Positions 40,726 through 50,585 of a stretch of 64,000 nt of DNA are shown here, in pieces. The DNA lies in assembly GCA_021234155.1 (NCBI GenBank), contig JAJEKV010000062.1:4960497-5024496 (forward strand), given 5' to 3'. The DNA comes from Isoetes taiwanensis (lineage: Eukaryota; Streptophyta; Lycopodiopsida; Isoetales; Isoetaceae). The notes under the pieces are model-generated. The model was given only the letters and a program-made list of their open reading frames with translations. It was not told the DNA's origin and did not search any database. Position 1 is the first letter of the stretch. Each line of letters opens with the position of its first letter. A program made the translations under genes and the position numbers.

Positions 40726-40826
40726 AGTTTTTTTGTTCTTGTTCTTGTCCTTGTCCTTGTCCTTGTTCTGATCTTGTTCCTGTTCCTGCCCATTTCCCGT
40801 TTCCGTTCCGGTTCCCGTTCCGGCAA
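40726..40826 (+). repeat. Hexanucleotide minisatellite
   Basis: Degenerate run of 'cttgtt/cttgtc' that drifts into 'cctgtt', 'cccgtt' and 'ccggtt' units. In the left arm its mirror (about 23,336-23,420) is barely recognisable. Confidence 0.75.
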
Positions 40827-41286
40827 AAAAGTTTATAAAGCAGAGATAAGTTAATTAACCATCTACTCTTGACACATAAGCAAGAATCATCCGTATAAAA
40901 ATACAAATCCACTTCATATAAGTGAGAACCAAATGTACACATACGAGTAGTGGTCTATTCAAATTTAGAAACATAAGAATTAATTGTACTCCCACTTTGG
41001 AAAACACAAACATGCGTTTTTGAGACGTAACAAATAGTACACACGGTTGTTTTACTTTTTTCGTCTATAAAAGCCACGTGACATAGTAGAGTTTTATTTT
41101 GAGATACCACTAACATTAACGGCATTTAGTAGCAAGCCTCAGATGTGGCTTTCTAAGAAATTAGCTGATAAAAAAGCACTAAGATTTTCCATCACAGACA
41201 GGACACTAAGCAGAGATGTGATGAAGCAGCAGTGTGATAATTCATAGCAAGAACCTACTCCATCAATTCCAATACTTTATGCAAAC

Positions 41287-42114
41287 CTGTAGTCATATGT
41301 CAGCTCCTTGCCAACAGTTATTTCTCTCTTTGTAGAAATAATAATGTGATATTTCGCATCTGCAGCAACCACTTTTGAATAGCAGTTTGGCTGAAGAATG
41401 AGAAGCTATAGTCAATAAATACATTATATGCGCAAAACTACATCTACAAATCAAAAATACTTGCAAGAATGATTGATGAGATCGGGTATACTACCCTCCC
41501 CCCAAACCCTCCCCTTCCCCGGTGGCATCCACAACATGTTCATCATCTATTTGGAACATGTATGTGCCAGCCCCCCTGCAAAACAAGCAATTAAACAATT
41601 TTCAGTCCCTCCACGAGTATACTCGACTCAGCAGCAGAGTCTTAATTTTGAAAGTAACAGCATTTCCTAAATTAATTCTTGAAACTTAGTATTGTCTCTA
41701 CCACAAGAGAATTGTAGTATTTCTTTTCCCGAATATCTGCAATGTTTGGCCTTACAACCTCTTTTGTATGTTCAATCACCTGAATAAAAGTTAAAAAGTA
41801 CACTTATTCAAAATATACTATATCTCCAGCGTAATGTGCACACTTGGCAAATACTCCCCAGCCATGTATTGCAGACTTGCCTATAGAAAGATATGCAATA
41901 ATTTAATATCGCCTCAAATGGAAGTCTACATATGATAGACCAAATAATACAAGTTTGATCAATCCACATCGGCCTTGATGCATGCAATTCAGAACTTAGA
42001 ATTGAACCTTTTAAGATGTGCAGCAAATACGAAACCAACTAATGCAAATACGTAGCACAAGGGGGTTCCAAGGCAATTTGATATGCATGTAAAAATAACA
42101 ATTTCTGAAACCAT

Positions 42115-42204
<90 letters not shown>

Positions 42205-43800
42205 TTTTATTAATTATGAATTAAAGGATCAAGGCACTTGGTATCTCCATATACAAGGAATTTTAAAAGTTGAACTTCAAATGTTTCACTAACAGGTGGA
42301 AAATCAGGAAGACTTGGATTATTATGAATTGGAATAAAGGTAATGGCCTCAGCTTGCGTATAAAGGTTAATATTATGAAAATTAAATCCCAGGGCAAAAT
42401 AAGAAACCTAACACTAAAGTTAGGGTTACGAAAAGTGCTCTGGTAGTGAGAACTCTTGTTATGGACAGGGAAGTGATCGGAATTGGTTGAAAAGCAAGCA
42501 AAACTTAGATTGAATAGTCCTGATTCCGTGATAAGAGCCGGGCCAGGCGTATGTAGAACAACTTCTGATCTCAAAGTTGTTGTTGCAAAGAGAAAATGGC
42601 CGGTGATTTGGCCTTTTATAGTGGACATCGGGTTCCCAATAGGGCCTGTAGTCTTGCTGTTTTGCTCAATGTAGTTGTTATTTTGTTGTTCGATATGGCC
42701 CGGAAGAAGGGTGACTTGAACATGGCAACCAGGAAAAGGATGGAGGAGGAGAGATCTAAGGTTACCAAGAAGGCCAAGACCTTCTCATTTCACAAAACTG
42801 TGTTGATTCCGGAAGCAAAAGGATCGTTGGCCATGGGGGACGCGAGTGCAGCCTCTGTAGCAAATGGAACAGCAGCTACTGGGATGAATGAGGATTATGT
42901 TAGCAATTCTGTGTCTGAAGTTAATGGCTTGATTAATGAAGGAAGTTGTAACATGGGTAGCATGGCCCATGATCCTGGTGGAGTTGACAAGATACAATAT
43001 GGCTTACCAGCAAATGAGAAGATTTCGGATCATACACAGCAGGCTGGAAAGCAGCCTCAAGTAAATCAGGTTTGACAAATAGAATTTTAATTTGGTTTAT
43101 ACTGAAATATAAAGCATAGGTGTTATGCTTGGTAAAATAAGTCTTGCACTTAGTGCTTAGATCTGTGTTATTTGTGGCAAATGGAATGGAATCTTAAAAG
43201 ATTAGTTAAGATTCGTGGATTTGAGTAATAGTTGGTAGTTTAATGTAATGTTTTTATGGATAAACTAAATAACTAACATAAGGATTGGTGCTGGTATCAC
43301 AATTCTTACTGCTATATGAGATATTTGGCATAAAGCTGGGTATAGATTTAATACCTTATGAGGACTTATATTATTCATTGTTCCATGATTAGGCTTTAAA
43401 AGTTGTTCATAGTTAAATCGGGGTGGTCTTATACCTATGACTTTAAAAGTTGGTTGTATTTTACATCTGGCTTCCTAAATTTAGCAAGTATTCTAAGTTT
43501 GGAGTAAGTCTCTGAATACTTTGGGTATGAGTATATATCTGACATGCTATTGTGCCGGATCTTACAACATGGTTAAAGGGTAATTAAGCTGTTATCAGTA
43601 AAGTTCGTGCTGGGGTAAAGCATGTATAAATTTCCTATGTTTATTAAACTTTTATTTGATTACAAGTTAAGTGAAGGGTGATGAACCCAAGAAATCTGTA
43701 GCTTACCTGTCATCCCTTGTCTAGTTACCAAGTCTATTGCTAACTTTGGCATGGTTGGATGCAGGTAACGGGATTTCTTGCTCTTAAGCTTGTTTTCTCT
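41287..43800 (-). CDS. SET-domain exons of an ATX1/2-like (Trithorax) histone methyltransferase, partial
   Basis: Five exons with matching GT/AG borders. 43,707-43,800 ends VTRQGMT plus one base (this link rests on phase only). 41,819-41,880 gives GKSAIHGWGVFAKCAHYAGDI. 41,702-41,779 gives VIEHTKEVVRPNIADIREKKYYNSLV. 41,461-41,575 gives GAGTYMFQIDDEHVVDAT and, in another frame, DLINHSC. 41,287-41,390 gives PNCYSKVVAADAKYHIIIST, then KREITVGKELTYDYR. NHSCxPN (AdoMet pocket) and ELTYDY (catalytic tyrosine) are the hallmarks of SET methyltransferases that modify histone H3 lysine 4 in the nucleus; the order and wording best fit plant ATX1/2. PHD, FYR and PWWP parts and the post-SET cysteines were not found, so this is a gene end or fragment. 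One exon needs a frame change and holds a G-rich insertion where about six conserved residues belong, so it may be a pseudogene or carry homopolymer errors. Confidence 0.7.
41494..41520 (-). other. G-quadruplex candidate inside the SET exon
   Basis: On the minus strand five runs of three to six G are separated by one to three bases. They replace the segment between 'VDAT' and 'LINHSC' that is normally about six residues long. The left mirror is also G-rich, in altered form. Confidence 0.6.
42119..42201. repeat. (AT)n microsatellite
   Basis: Uninterrupted TA run of 83 bases within the first intron of the SET exon set. It is flanked at 42,030-42,118 by a fragment of the 430-base tandem-repeat family. 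Confidence 0.95.
42596..43075 (+). CDS. Hypothetical reading frame, antisense within the SET intron
   Basis: Open for 159 codons. The more protein-like part starts at a methionine near 42,692 (MARKKGDLNMATRKRMEEER), basic and helical at first and then polar and low in complexity (SAASVANGTAATGMNEDYVS). No domain is recognised. It lies in the long intron between the first two SET exons, on the opposite strand. Its mirror at about 21,450-21,740 is broken. It could be a captured exon, since the frame stops one codon after 'aatcag|gt', or be open by chance. Confidence 0.3.
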   Translation: MAGDLAFYSGHRVPNRACSLAVLLNVVVILLFDMARKKGDLNMATRKRMEEERSKVTKKAKTFSFHKTVLIPEAKGSLAMGDASAASVANGTAATGMNEDYVSNSVSEVNGLINEGSCNMGSMAHDPGGVDKIQYGLPANEKISDHTQQAGKQPQVNQV

Positions 43801-44194
43801 CTATTATTTCGATGTGGATAAGTCTACAGCAACATTCAAGTGATGATATCAAGGAAAAATCAGGATTACTGTATTTATAATGGTTAAATTTTGACACAAA
43901 CATATTGGAGTTTGTTTTTCTCATGGATAATGATTCATTAAAACAAACCTATTCTGCTGGTTGAAAGGTATTTGTAGACAGGATTTTATGGGATATTAAT
44001 GGTATTTGATTGGTTTTTTCCAGTAATAGATCTTGTAGCCTTATTAAGGCCTAAATTAAATTACACCTGATTTAGTTTAGGGCTGCCAATTGTACCTTGA
44101 AAATGTCCTTTGTAAAAGTTCATTTAAAGGTAATAAAGTCTGTTTGTACAGAGTAAAAAGGTTTTTTTTTTTGAAGAATATAAGAATATATTAA
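43081..44194. other. Intronic or intergenic DNA upstream of the SET exons
   Basis: AT-rich, and apart from the exon at 43,707-43,800 nothing is supported. Further upstream exons of the SET gene would be expected here on the minus strand, but I cannot recognise PHD- or FYR-domain coding. Confidence 0.45.
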
Positions 44195-47100
44195 ACCACT
44201 AGAATGCGATCAAGTACGGCATAGACTATATATTCTTAAAACAATTGAATGGGTTGTTATAAAAAAAACATAGATTCAAGATAGAAAATAACCATATTAG
44301 CTCACTGGGTATATTGGTTAAAGTGGTCTTATTAGAACATTGAATTATTTTGGTAGAGGTTCGAGCCCCCGTATTTCATATTCTAAAATCTTAGACAAAG
44401 CCGGATAGAGGTTCGACATTCCCTCAAAACCTTAGGCGAACTCGTATATTTCAAAATCATAGGTGCCTCCAATCATAAATGACCATAAGCGAAACGAGAG
44501 GTGCCCAGAGGCTCCAACATATGATCTGGACTATAGGATTGACAGATCCGACGACTGTGGTAATGCAAGACAGAAAATAATCACATTAGCTCACTAGGTA
44601 TATTGGTTAAAGTAGTCTTATTAGAACATTGAGTTATTTTGGTAGAGGTTCGAGCCCCCATATTTCATATTCTACAATCTTAGGCAAAGCCGTATAGAGG
44701 TTCGATATTCCCTCAAAACCTTAGACGAACTCGTATTTTATATTTCAAAATCATAGGTGCCTCTAATCATAAATGACCATAAGCGAAATGAGAGGTGCCT
44801 AGAGGCTCCAACATATGATCTGGACCATAGGATCGACAGATCCGACGACTGTGGTAGTTCAGGGTGCATCTCGTTTAGAATATGTAGCAGAATAACAGGG
44901 GGTTCCAGGGGGATTTGATATGGATGTAAAAATAACAATTCCTGAAACCATAGACTATATATCCTTAAAACAATTGATGGGTTGTTATTAAAAAAAATAT
45001 AGATTCAAGACAAAAAATAATCACATTAGCTCACTGGGTATATTGGTTAAAGTAGTCTTATTAGAATATTGAGTAGGTTCGAGCCCCCGTATTTCATATT
45101 CTAAAATCTTAGGGAAAACCATATAGAGGTTCGATATTCCCTCAAAACCTTAGGCGAACTCGTATTTCATATTTCAAAATCATAGGTGCCTCCAATCATA
45201 AATGACTAAAAGCGAATCAAGAGGTGCCCAGAGGCTCCAACTTACGATCTGGACCATAAAATCGACGGATCTGACGACTGTGGTAGTCCAAGGTGCACCT
45301 CGTTTAGAATATGTAGCACAATAACAAGGGGTTCCAGGGGGATTTGATATGGATATGTAAAAATAACAATTCTTGAAACCATAGACTATATATCCTTAAA
45401 ACAATTGAATGGGTTGTTATAATAAAAAAACATAGATTCATGACAAAAAATAATTACATTAGCTCACTGGGTATATTGGTTAAAGTAGTCTTATTAGAAC
45501 ATTGAGTTATTTTGGTAGAGGTTCGAGCCCCCGTATTTCATATTCTAAAATCTTAGGCAAAGCTATATAGAGGTTCGATATTCCCTCAAAACCTTAGGCG
45601 AACTCGTATTTCATATTTCAGAATCATAGGTGCCTCCAATCATAAATGACCATAAGCGAAACAAGAGGTGCCCAAAGGCTCCAACATACGATCTGGATCA
45701 TAGGATCGACGGATCCGACGACTGTGGTATTCCAAGATGCACCTCGTTTAGAATATGTAGCACAATAACAAGGGGTTCCAGGGGGATTTGATATGGATAA
45801 CATTTCCTGAAACCATAGACTATATATTCTTAAAACAATTGAATGAGTTGTTATAATAAAAAAACATAGATTCAAGACATAAATTAATCACATTAGCTCA
45901 CTGGGTATATTAGTTAAAATAGTTTTATTAGAACATTAAGTTATTTTGGTAGAGGTTCGAGCCCCCTATTTCATATTCTAAAATCTTAGGCAAAGCTGTA
46001 TAGAGGTTCGATATTCCCTCAAAACCTTAGGCGAACTCGTATTTTATATTCCAAAATCATAGGTGCCTCCAATCATAAATGACCATAAGCGAAACAAGAG
46101 GTGCCCAGAGGCTCCAACATATGATCTGGACTATAGGATTGACAGATCCGACGACTGTGGTAGTGCAAGACAGAAAATAATCATATTAGCTCACTGGGTA
46201 TATTGGTTAAAGTAGTCTTATTAGAGCATTGAGTTATTTTGGTAGAGGTTCGAGCCCCCGTATTTCATATTCTAAAATCTTAGGCAAAGCCGCATAGAGG
46301 TTCGATATTCCCTCAAAACCTTAGGCGAACTCATATTTTATATTTCAAAATCATAGGTGCCTCTAATCATAAATGACCATAAGCGAAATGAGAGGTGCCC
46401 AGAGGCTCCAACATATGATCTGGACCATAGGATCGACAGATCCGACGACTGTGGTAGTTCAAGGTGCATCTCGTTTAGAATATGTAGCATAATAACAGGG
46501 GGTTCCAGGGGGATTTGATATGGATGTAAAAATAACAATTCCTAAAACCATAGACTATATATCCTTAAAACAATTGAATGGGTTGTTATAAAAAAAAATA
46601 TAGATTCAAGACAGAAAATAATCACATTAGTTCACTGGGTATATTGGTTAAAGTAGTCTTATTAGAACATTGAATTATTTTGGTAGAGGTTCGAGCCCCC
46701 GTATTTCATATTCTAAAATCTTAGGCAAAGCCATATAGAGGTTCGATATTCCCTCAAAACCTTAGGCGAACTCGTATTTCATATTTCAAAATCATAGGTG
46801 CCTCCAATCATAAATCATAAGCGAATCAAGAGGTGCCCAGAGGCTCCAACATACGATCTGGACCATAGAATCGACGGATCTGACGAATGTGGTAGTCCAA
46901 GGTGCACCTCGTTTAGAATAAGTAGCACAATAACAAGGGGTTCTAGGGGGATGGATATGTAAAAATAACAATTCCTGAAACCATAGACTATATATCCTTA
47001 AAACAACTGAATGGGTTGTTATAATAAAAAAACATAGATTCAAGACAAAAAATAATTACATTAGCTCACTGGGTATATTGGTTAAAGTAGTCTTATTAGA

Positions 47101-47520
47101 ACATTGAGTTATTTTGGTAGAGGTTCGAGCCCCGTATTTCACATTCTAAAATCTTAGGGAAAGCCATATAGAGGTTCGATATTCCCTCAAAACCTTAGGC
47201 GAACTCGTATTTCATATTTCAAAATCATAGGTCATAGGATCGACGGATCCGACGACTGTGGTATTCCAAGGTGCACCTCATTTAGAATATGTAGCACAAT
47301 AACAAGGGGTTCCAGGGGGATTTGATATGGATATGCAAAAATGACAATTCCTGAACCATAGACTATATATCCTTAAAACAATTGAATGAGTTGTTATAAT
47401 AAAAAAACATAGATTCAAGACAGAAATTAATCACATTAGCTCACTAGGTATATTAGTTAAAATAGTTTTATTAAAACATTGAGTTATTTTGGTTGAGGTT
47501 CGAGCCCCCGTATTTCATAT
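44195..47520. repeat. Tandem array of ~430-base units (9 units)
   Basis: The landmark 'attagctcactgggtatatt' recurs at about 44,296, 44,585, 45,026, 45,456, 45,894, 46,186, 46,626, 47,061 and 47,437. Six spacings are 376-441 bases and two are about 290, where a segment of about 140 bases (the 'gcacctcgtttagaatatg' part) is missing. Other unit landmarks are 'ggtagaggttcgagccccc', 'cctcaaaaccttaggcgaac' and 'acaattgaatgggttgttat'. Short frames on the minus strand recur with the repeat and are not genes. Diverged pieces occur at 42,030-42,118 and 61,940-61,970, so the family is dispersed as well as tandem. Confidence 0.92.
44586..44656 (+). promoter_or_regulatory. Pol III-like A and B boxes in the tandem unit
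   Basis: 'tagctcactaggtat' at 44,586 resembles a tRNA A box, and 'aggttcgagcc' at 44,646 matches a B box. The pair recurs in every array unit with a gap of about 45 bases. This suggests that the unit derives from a tRNA-related SINE. Transcription is not shown. Confidence 0.45.
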
Positions 47521-48560
47521 TGTACGAATCTGATCATGTTCCAAACACAATCCCTGTCATTAGCTCTACCATCCCAATAATCCTTGTCGATAGTTTCCAT
47601 TTTTCCATTACAAGCCTGGATTCCCACTTCCTCATGCACCTCCATGCAGAATGCGGCAACCCTCTGTTGGTCCCTGATAATCTCTAACCCTGTGTAAATC
47701 TCCTTTAACAACTTCCATGCCTTATCTCGTCGATCCTCCAACCAGAAGATTTGCCTCCACTCATCATCTTCAATGTTAACCTATTTTTCGGAGGATCCTG
47801 CCATGTTCCCTTTGGTCTTCATGCTTTCAGAAGCCTAGCAGCCAAGAACCTAACAGAGAATAGCACGATCGATCGCAGCCAAGGAGACGAAGACGACGGA
47901 GCAAACGGAGCAGCACTTATCAGAAAGATTACAAACTATTCCCTTACCCGCAAGGACCAAGGCAATAACTGCCAATCAAAAACTTTCCCTCTCCCCCAGA
48001 GAGAATGCAGATGATGTGATAGCTCGTACCTCCAAAAATCCAAGAAGCAGAGATCCTAAAAAACCCTTCCCTGCGGGACCCCCTAGATCTAACCCGGAGC
48101 CCAAGAAAGAAGAGGGGGAACAAAGCTAGTTGGTGACCAGAAATCTCCAGACCACCACGTCTATATCACTGACCGGCTGAAGATCAAAGAAGGCTGCCCA
48201 ATAATATAAAGGCTCGACACCAAATTCAATTGGGGCACTCATAGTGAACAAATTGCGTTCAAATCTATTCCCAAGGAAAGGCTGAGAGTTATGTGCAGCC
48301 ACCCTTAAAGATCCCGGTCTGTCGAAGCACAACACACATAGATAAAAGAAGTTGAACCCTAGCCTACAGAATCCAATTCTAGAGCTAGATTCAAAAGCAA
48401 CCCTAATCAAATTTTCAACAAGAACTATGGAATCCTGGAATTCCTCGGGAGCGTGAGTTATTCCCAACCCCTGGAAAACAGCTTCAAGCAAAGCCTCATC
48501 CATCGGGATTGGGGAATTCTCCCTGGGACCGAGCGGTGGCAAAGACTCTCCTTCAAGCGC
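47515..48560 (-). CDS. Hypothetical gene fragment, cut by the tandem array
   Basis: Two protein-like blocks on the minus strand. The first, 48,126-48,542, has 138 codons and starts MPPLGPRENSPIPMDEALLE. The second, 47,520-47,741, contains EDRRDKAWKLLKEIYTGLEI and DYWDGRANDRDCVWNMIRF. They are separated by about 385 bases with frame breaks, possibly an intron. No domain is recognised. The reading frame passes straight into the repeat array at about 47,515, where repeat sequence supplies the last residues, so the 3' end is lost. Upstream it begins next to the AT-rich minisatellite. Mirror at 16,030-17,060. Confidence 0.35.
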
Positions 48561-48589
48561 CCAACGTTCATCTTGATCTCTTGAAAGTC

Positions 48590-49505
48590 CATTCTGGAAT
48601 CTTCTAGAAGTCCTAAATTCTAGAATATTTTAGAAGTTCTAGAACTTTCCAGAACATTCTAGAATCTTCTAGAAGTTCTAGAACTTTCCAGAACATTCTA
48701 GAAAATAAGGGAATCTCACAAAATCTAAGGCAATCTATGAAAACCTAATAGAATCTTGAAGAACCTAGGAGAATCTTCAGAGAATATAAGGGAATTACAT
48801 GAAATGTAACAGAATCTAAGGGAATCTCATAAAATCTAAGCAAATCTAAGTGTATTTACGGGTATCTCATAGAACTTGAGGGGAATCTAAGAGAATTGAC
48901 AATCTAGGAGAATCTCACAGCAATCTCATGGAACTTGAGGGGAATTTAAGGGATCTTCATAACATCATGGAGAATTTAGGGGAATTTTTATAGGATATAA
49001 TAAAATATCATAAAATCTAAGGGTATCTAAGGATATCTTGATGCAATCTATAGGAATCTTCATAAAACCTAAAGGAATATACATAGAATCTTTGAGAATT
49101 TGCATGAAATGTAACAGATCTCATAAAATATAAGCAAATGTAAAGGGATCTACATGAATCTCGTAGAATTTAAGGGGAATCTAAGGGAACTGCATGAAAC
49201 GTAGTAGAACCTAGGAGAATCTCCTAAAATCTAAGCAAATCTACGGGAATCTCGTGGAATTTAAAGGGAATCTAAGAGAATACTCATAACATCATAGAGA
49301 ATCTAGGGCAATCTTGATAGGATCAAAGGGAATCTCATAAAATCTAAGAGAAACTAAGGAATTTTTATAAAATCTAATGGATTCTTGGAGAACTAAAGAA
49401 ATCTTCATAGAATCTAAGCAAGGAATGTCACTAAGAGAATCTTCATAACATCATGAAGAATCTAGAGGAATCTTGATAAAATCCAAGAAAATCTCAACTT
49501 ACACC
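48590..49505. repeat. AT-rich minisatellite
   Basis: About 900 bases of degenerate repeats of the type 'gaatctaagggaatcttcat'. The inner end (48,595-48,715) is rich in TTCTAGAA palindromes: 'ttctagaa', 'ttccagaacattctagaa'. The mirror has the same length. Confidence 0.85.
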
Positions 49506-49634
49506 ATAGGAATATGCTGAAATTGGAGCGTGCATCGTAGAAACATGCACTATAGGACGTGCTAATTTTCTTGTATATATAATATATATATATTAGTAGT
49601 AGGCTGCGATATTTTGGGCCATCCTGACCGTGGA

Positions 49635-50395
49635 AGGCGCTACTGTGCACTCTGGACGGCTCAGATGCAGTGGTGCACGTTGATTTTTTTGACCGTCCAC
49701 TTGGCGAGGAGGTGGACAATCCTGCGGTCGACATTGACTTCGATCTTGATCGTCGATCTGTGAGATCCGCCACGTGGCGCGATCCTAGGCGTTGGTGTCA
49801 ATCTAACCGTCCACTTGGCGAGGAGGTGGACGATCCTGCGGTTGACATCGACTTCAATCTTGACCGTCGATTTGTGAGATCCGCCACGTGGCGCGATCCC
49901 AGGCGTTGGTGTCGATTTGATTGTCCACTTGGCGAGGAGGTGGACAATCCTGCGGTCGGCATCGAATTCGATCTTGATCGTCGAGCTACGAGATACGCCA
50001 CGTGATGCGATCCTAGGCGTTGGTTTCGATCTGACCGTCCACTTGGCGAGGAGGTGGACGATCCTGCAGTCGACATGGAATTCGATCTTGATCGTCGTGC
50101 GAGATACGCCATGTGGCGCGATCCTAGGCATTGGTTTCGATCCTTGGTGAGGAGGTGGACGATCCTGCGGTCGACATCGTATTCGATCTTGATCGTCGAT
50201 TTGTGAGATCTGCCACGTGGTGCGATCCTAGGTGTTGGAGTCGATCTGACCGTCCACTTGGCGAGAAGATGGAACGATCCTGCGATCGACATCGACTTCG
50301 ATCTTGATCGTCGATCTGTGAGCTCTGCCACGTGGCGCGATCCTAGGCGTTGGTTTCGATATATGCCATGTGGCACTATCTTCGCCATTGATTGG
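49635..50395. repeat. GC-rich tandem repeat of ~113 bases (6 units)
   Basis: Units start with 'cgtccacttggcgaggagg' at 49,694, 49,808, 49,921 (variant), 50,036, about 50,148 (partial) and 50,251. Each intact unit carries a 7-base inverted pair (CGTCCAC and GTGGACG, 11 bases apart) and a 'gccacgtggcgcgatcctag' segment containing CACGTGG. Frames on both strands (49,661-50,388) are repeat translation only. The left arm retains about one third of this array. Confidence 0.9.
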
Positions 50396-50429
50396 ATCTA
50401 AGATCCTACGTCCATTTTGTATGCTCGGG

Positions 50430-50585
50430 CCTTAAAGGGAGGCTTTTAAAAGTTTTTATGTTATTGGGGGGATTCGAACCCTGATCATTGCCCCCCAAGC
50501 CTCGGTTTTTATGTTATTGAGGGGATTCGAACCTTAATCATTGCTCCCCAAGCCCCGCATTCTAACCACTAGACCAAGCCTATAT
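50430..50585 (-). repeat. tRNA-derived SINE-like element with two B boxes
   Basis: Minus strand: A box 'ggtctagtggttag' (50,562-50,575), then B box 'ggttcgaatc' (50,524-50,533) and a second, nearly identical B-box block (50,471-50,480). Each block is followed by 'cccc(t/c)caataacataaaaa'. The tail is 'cttttaaaagcctcccttta'. No target-site duplication was recognised. Confidence 0.7.

Noticed and set aside
42083-42292. Tyr-Ile repeat protein
   Set aside because: Translation of the AT microsatellite.
44195-47520. CRISPR-like array
   Set aside because: Units are ~430 bases and repeat over their full length, without short repeats and unique spacers; the setting is a plant nuclear genome.
49462-50388. 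Overlapping frames of 70-196 codons on both strands
   Set aside because: Open only because the ~113-base GC-rich repeats lack stops in several frames; no protein similarity.
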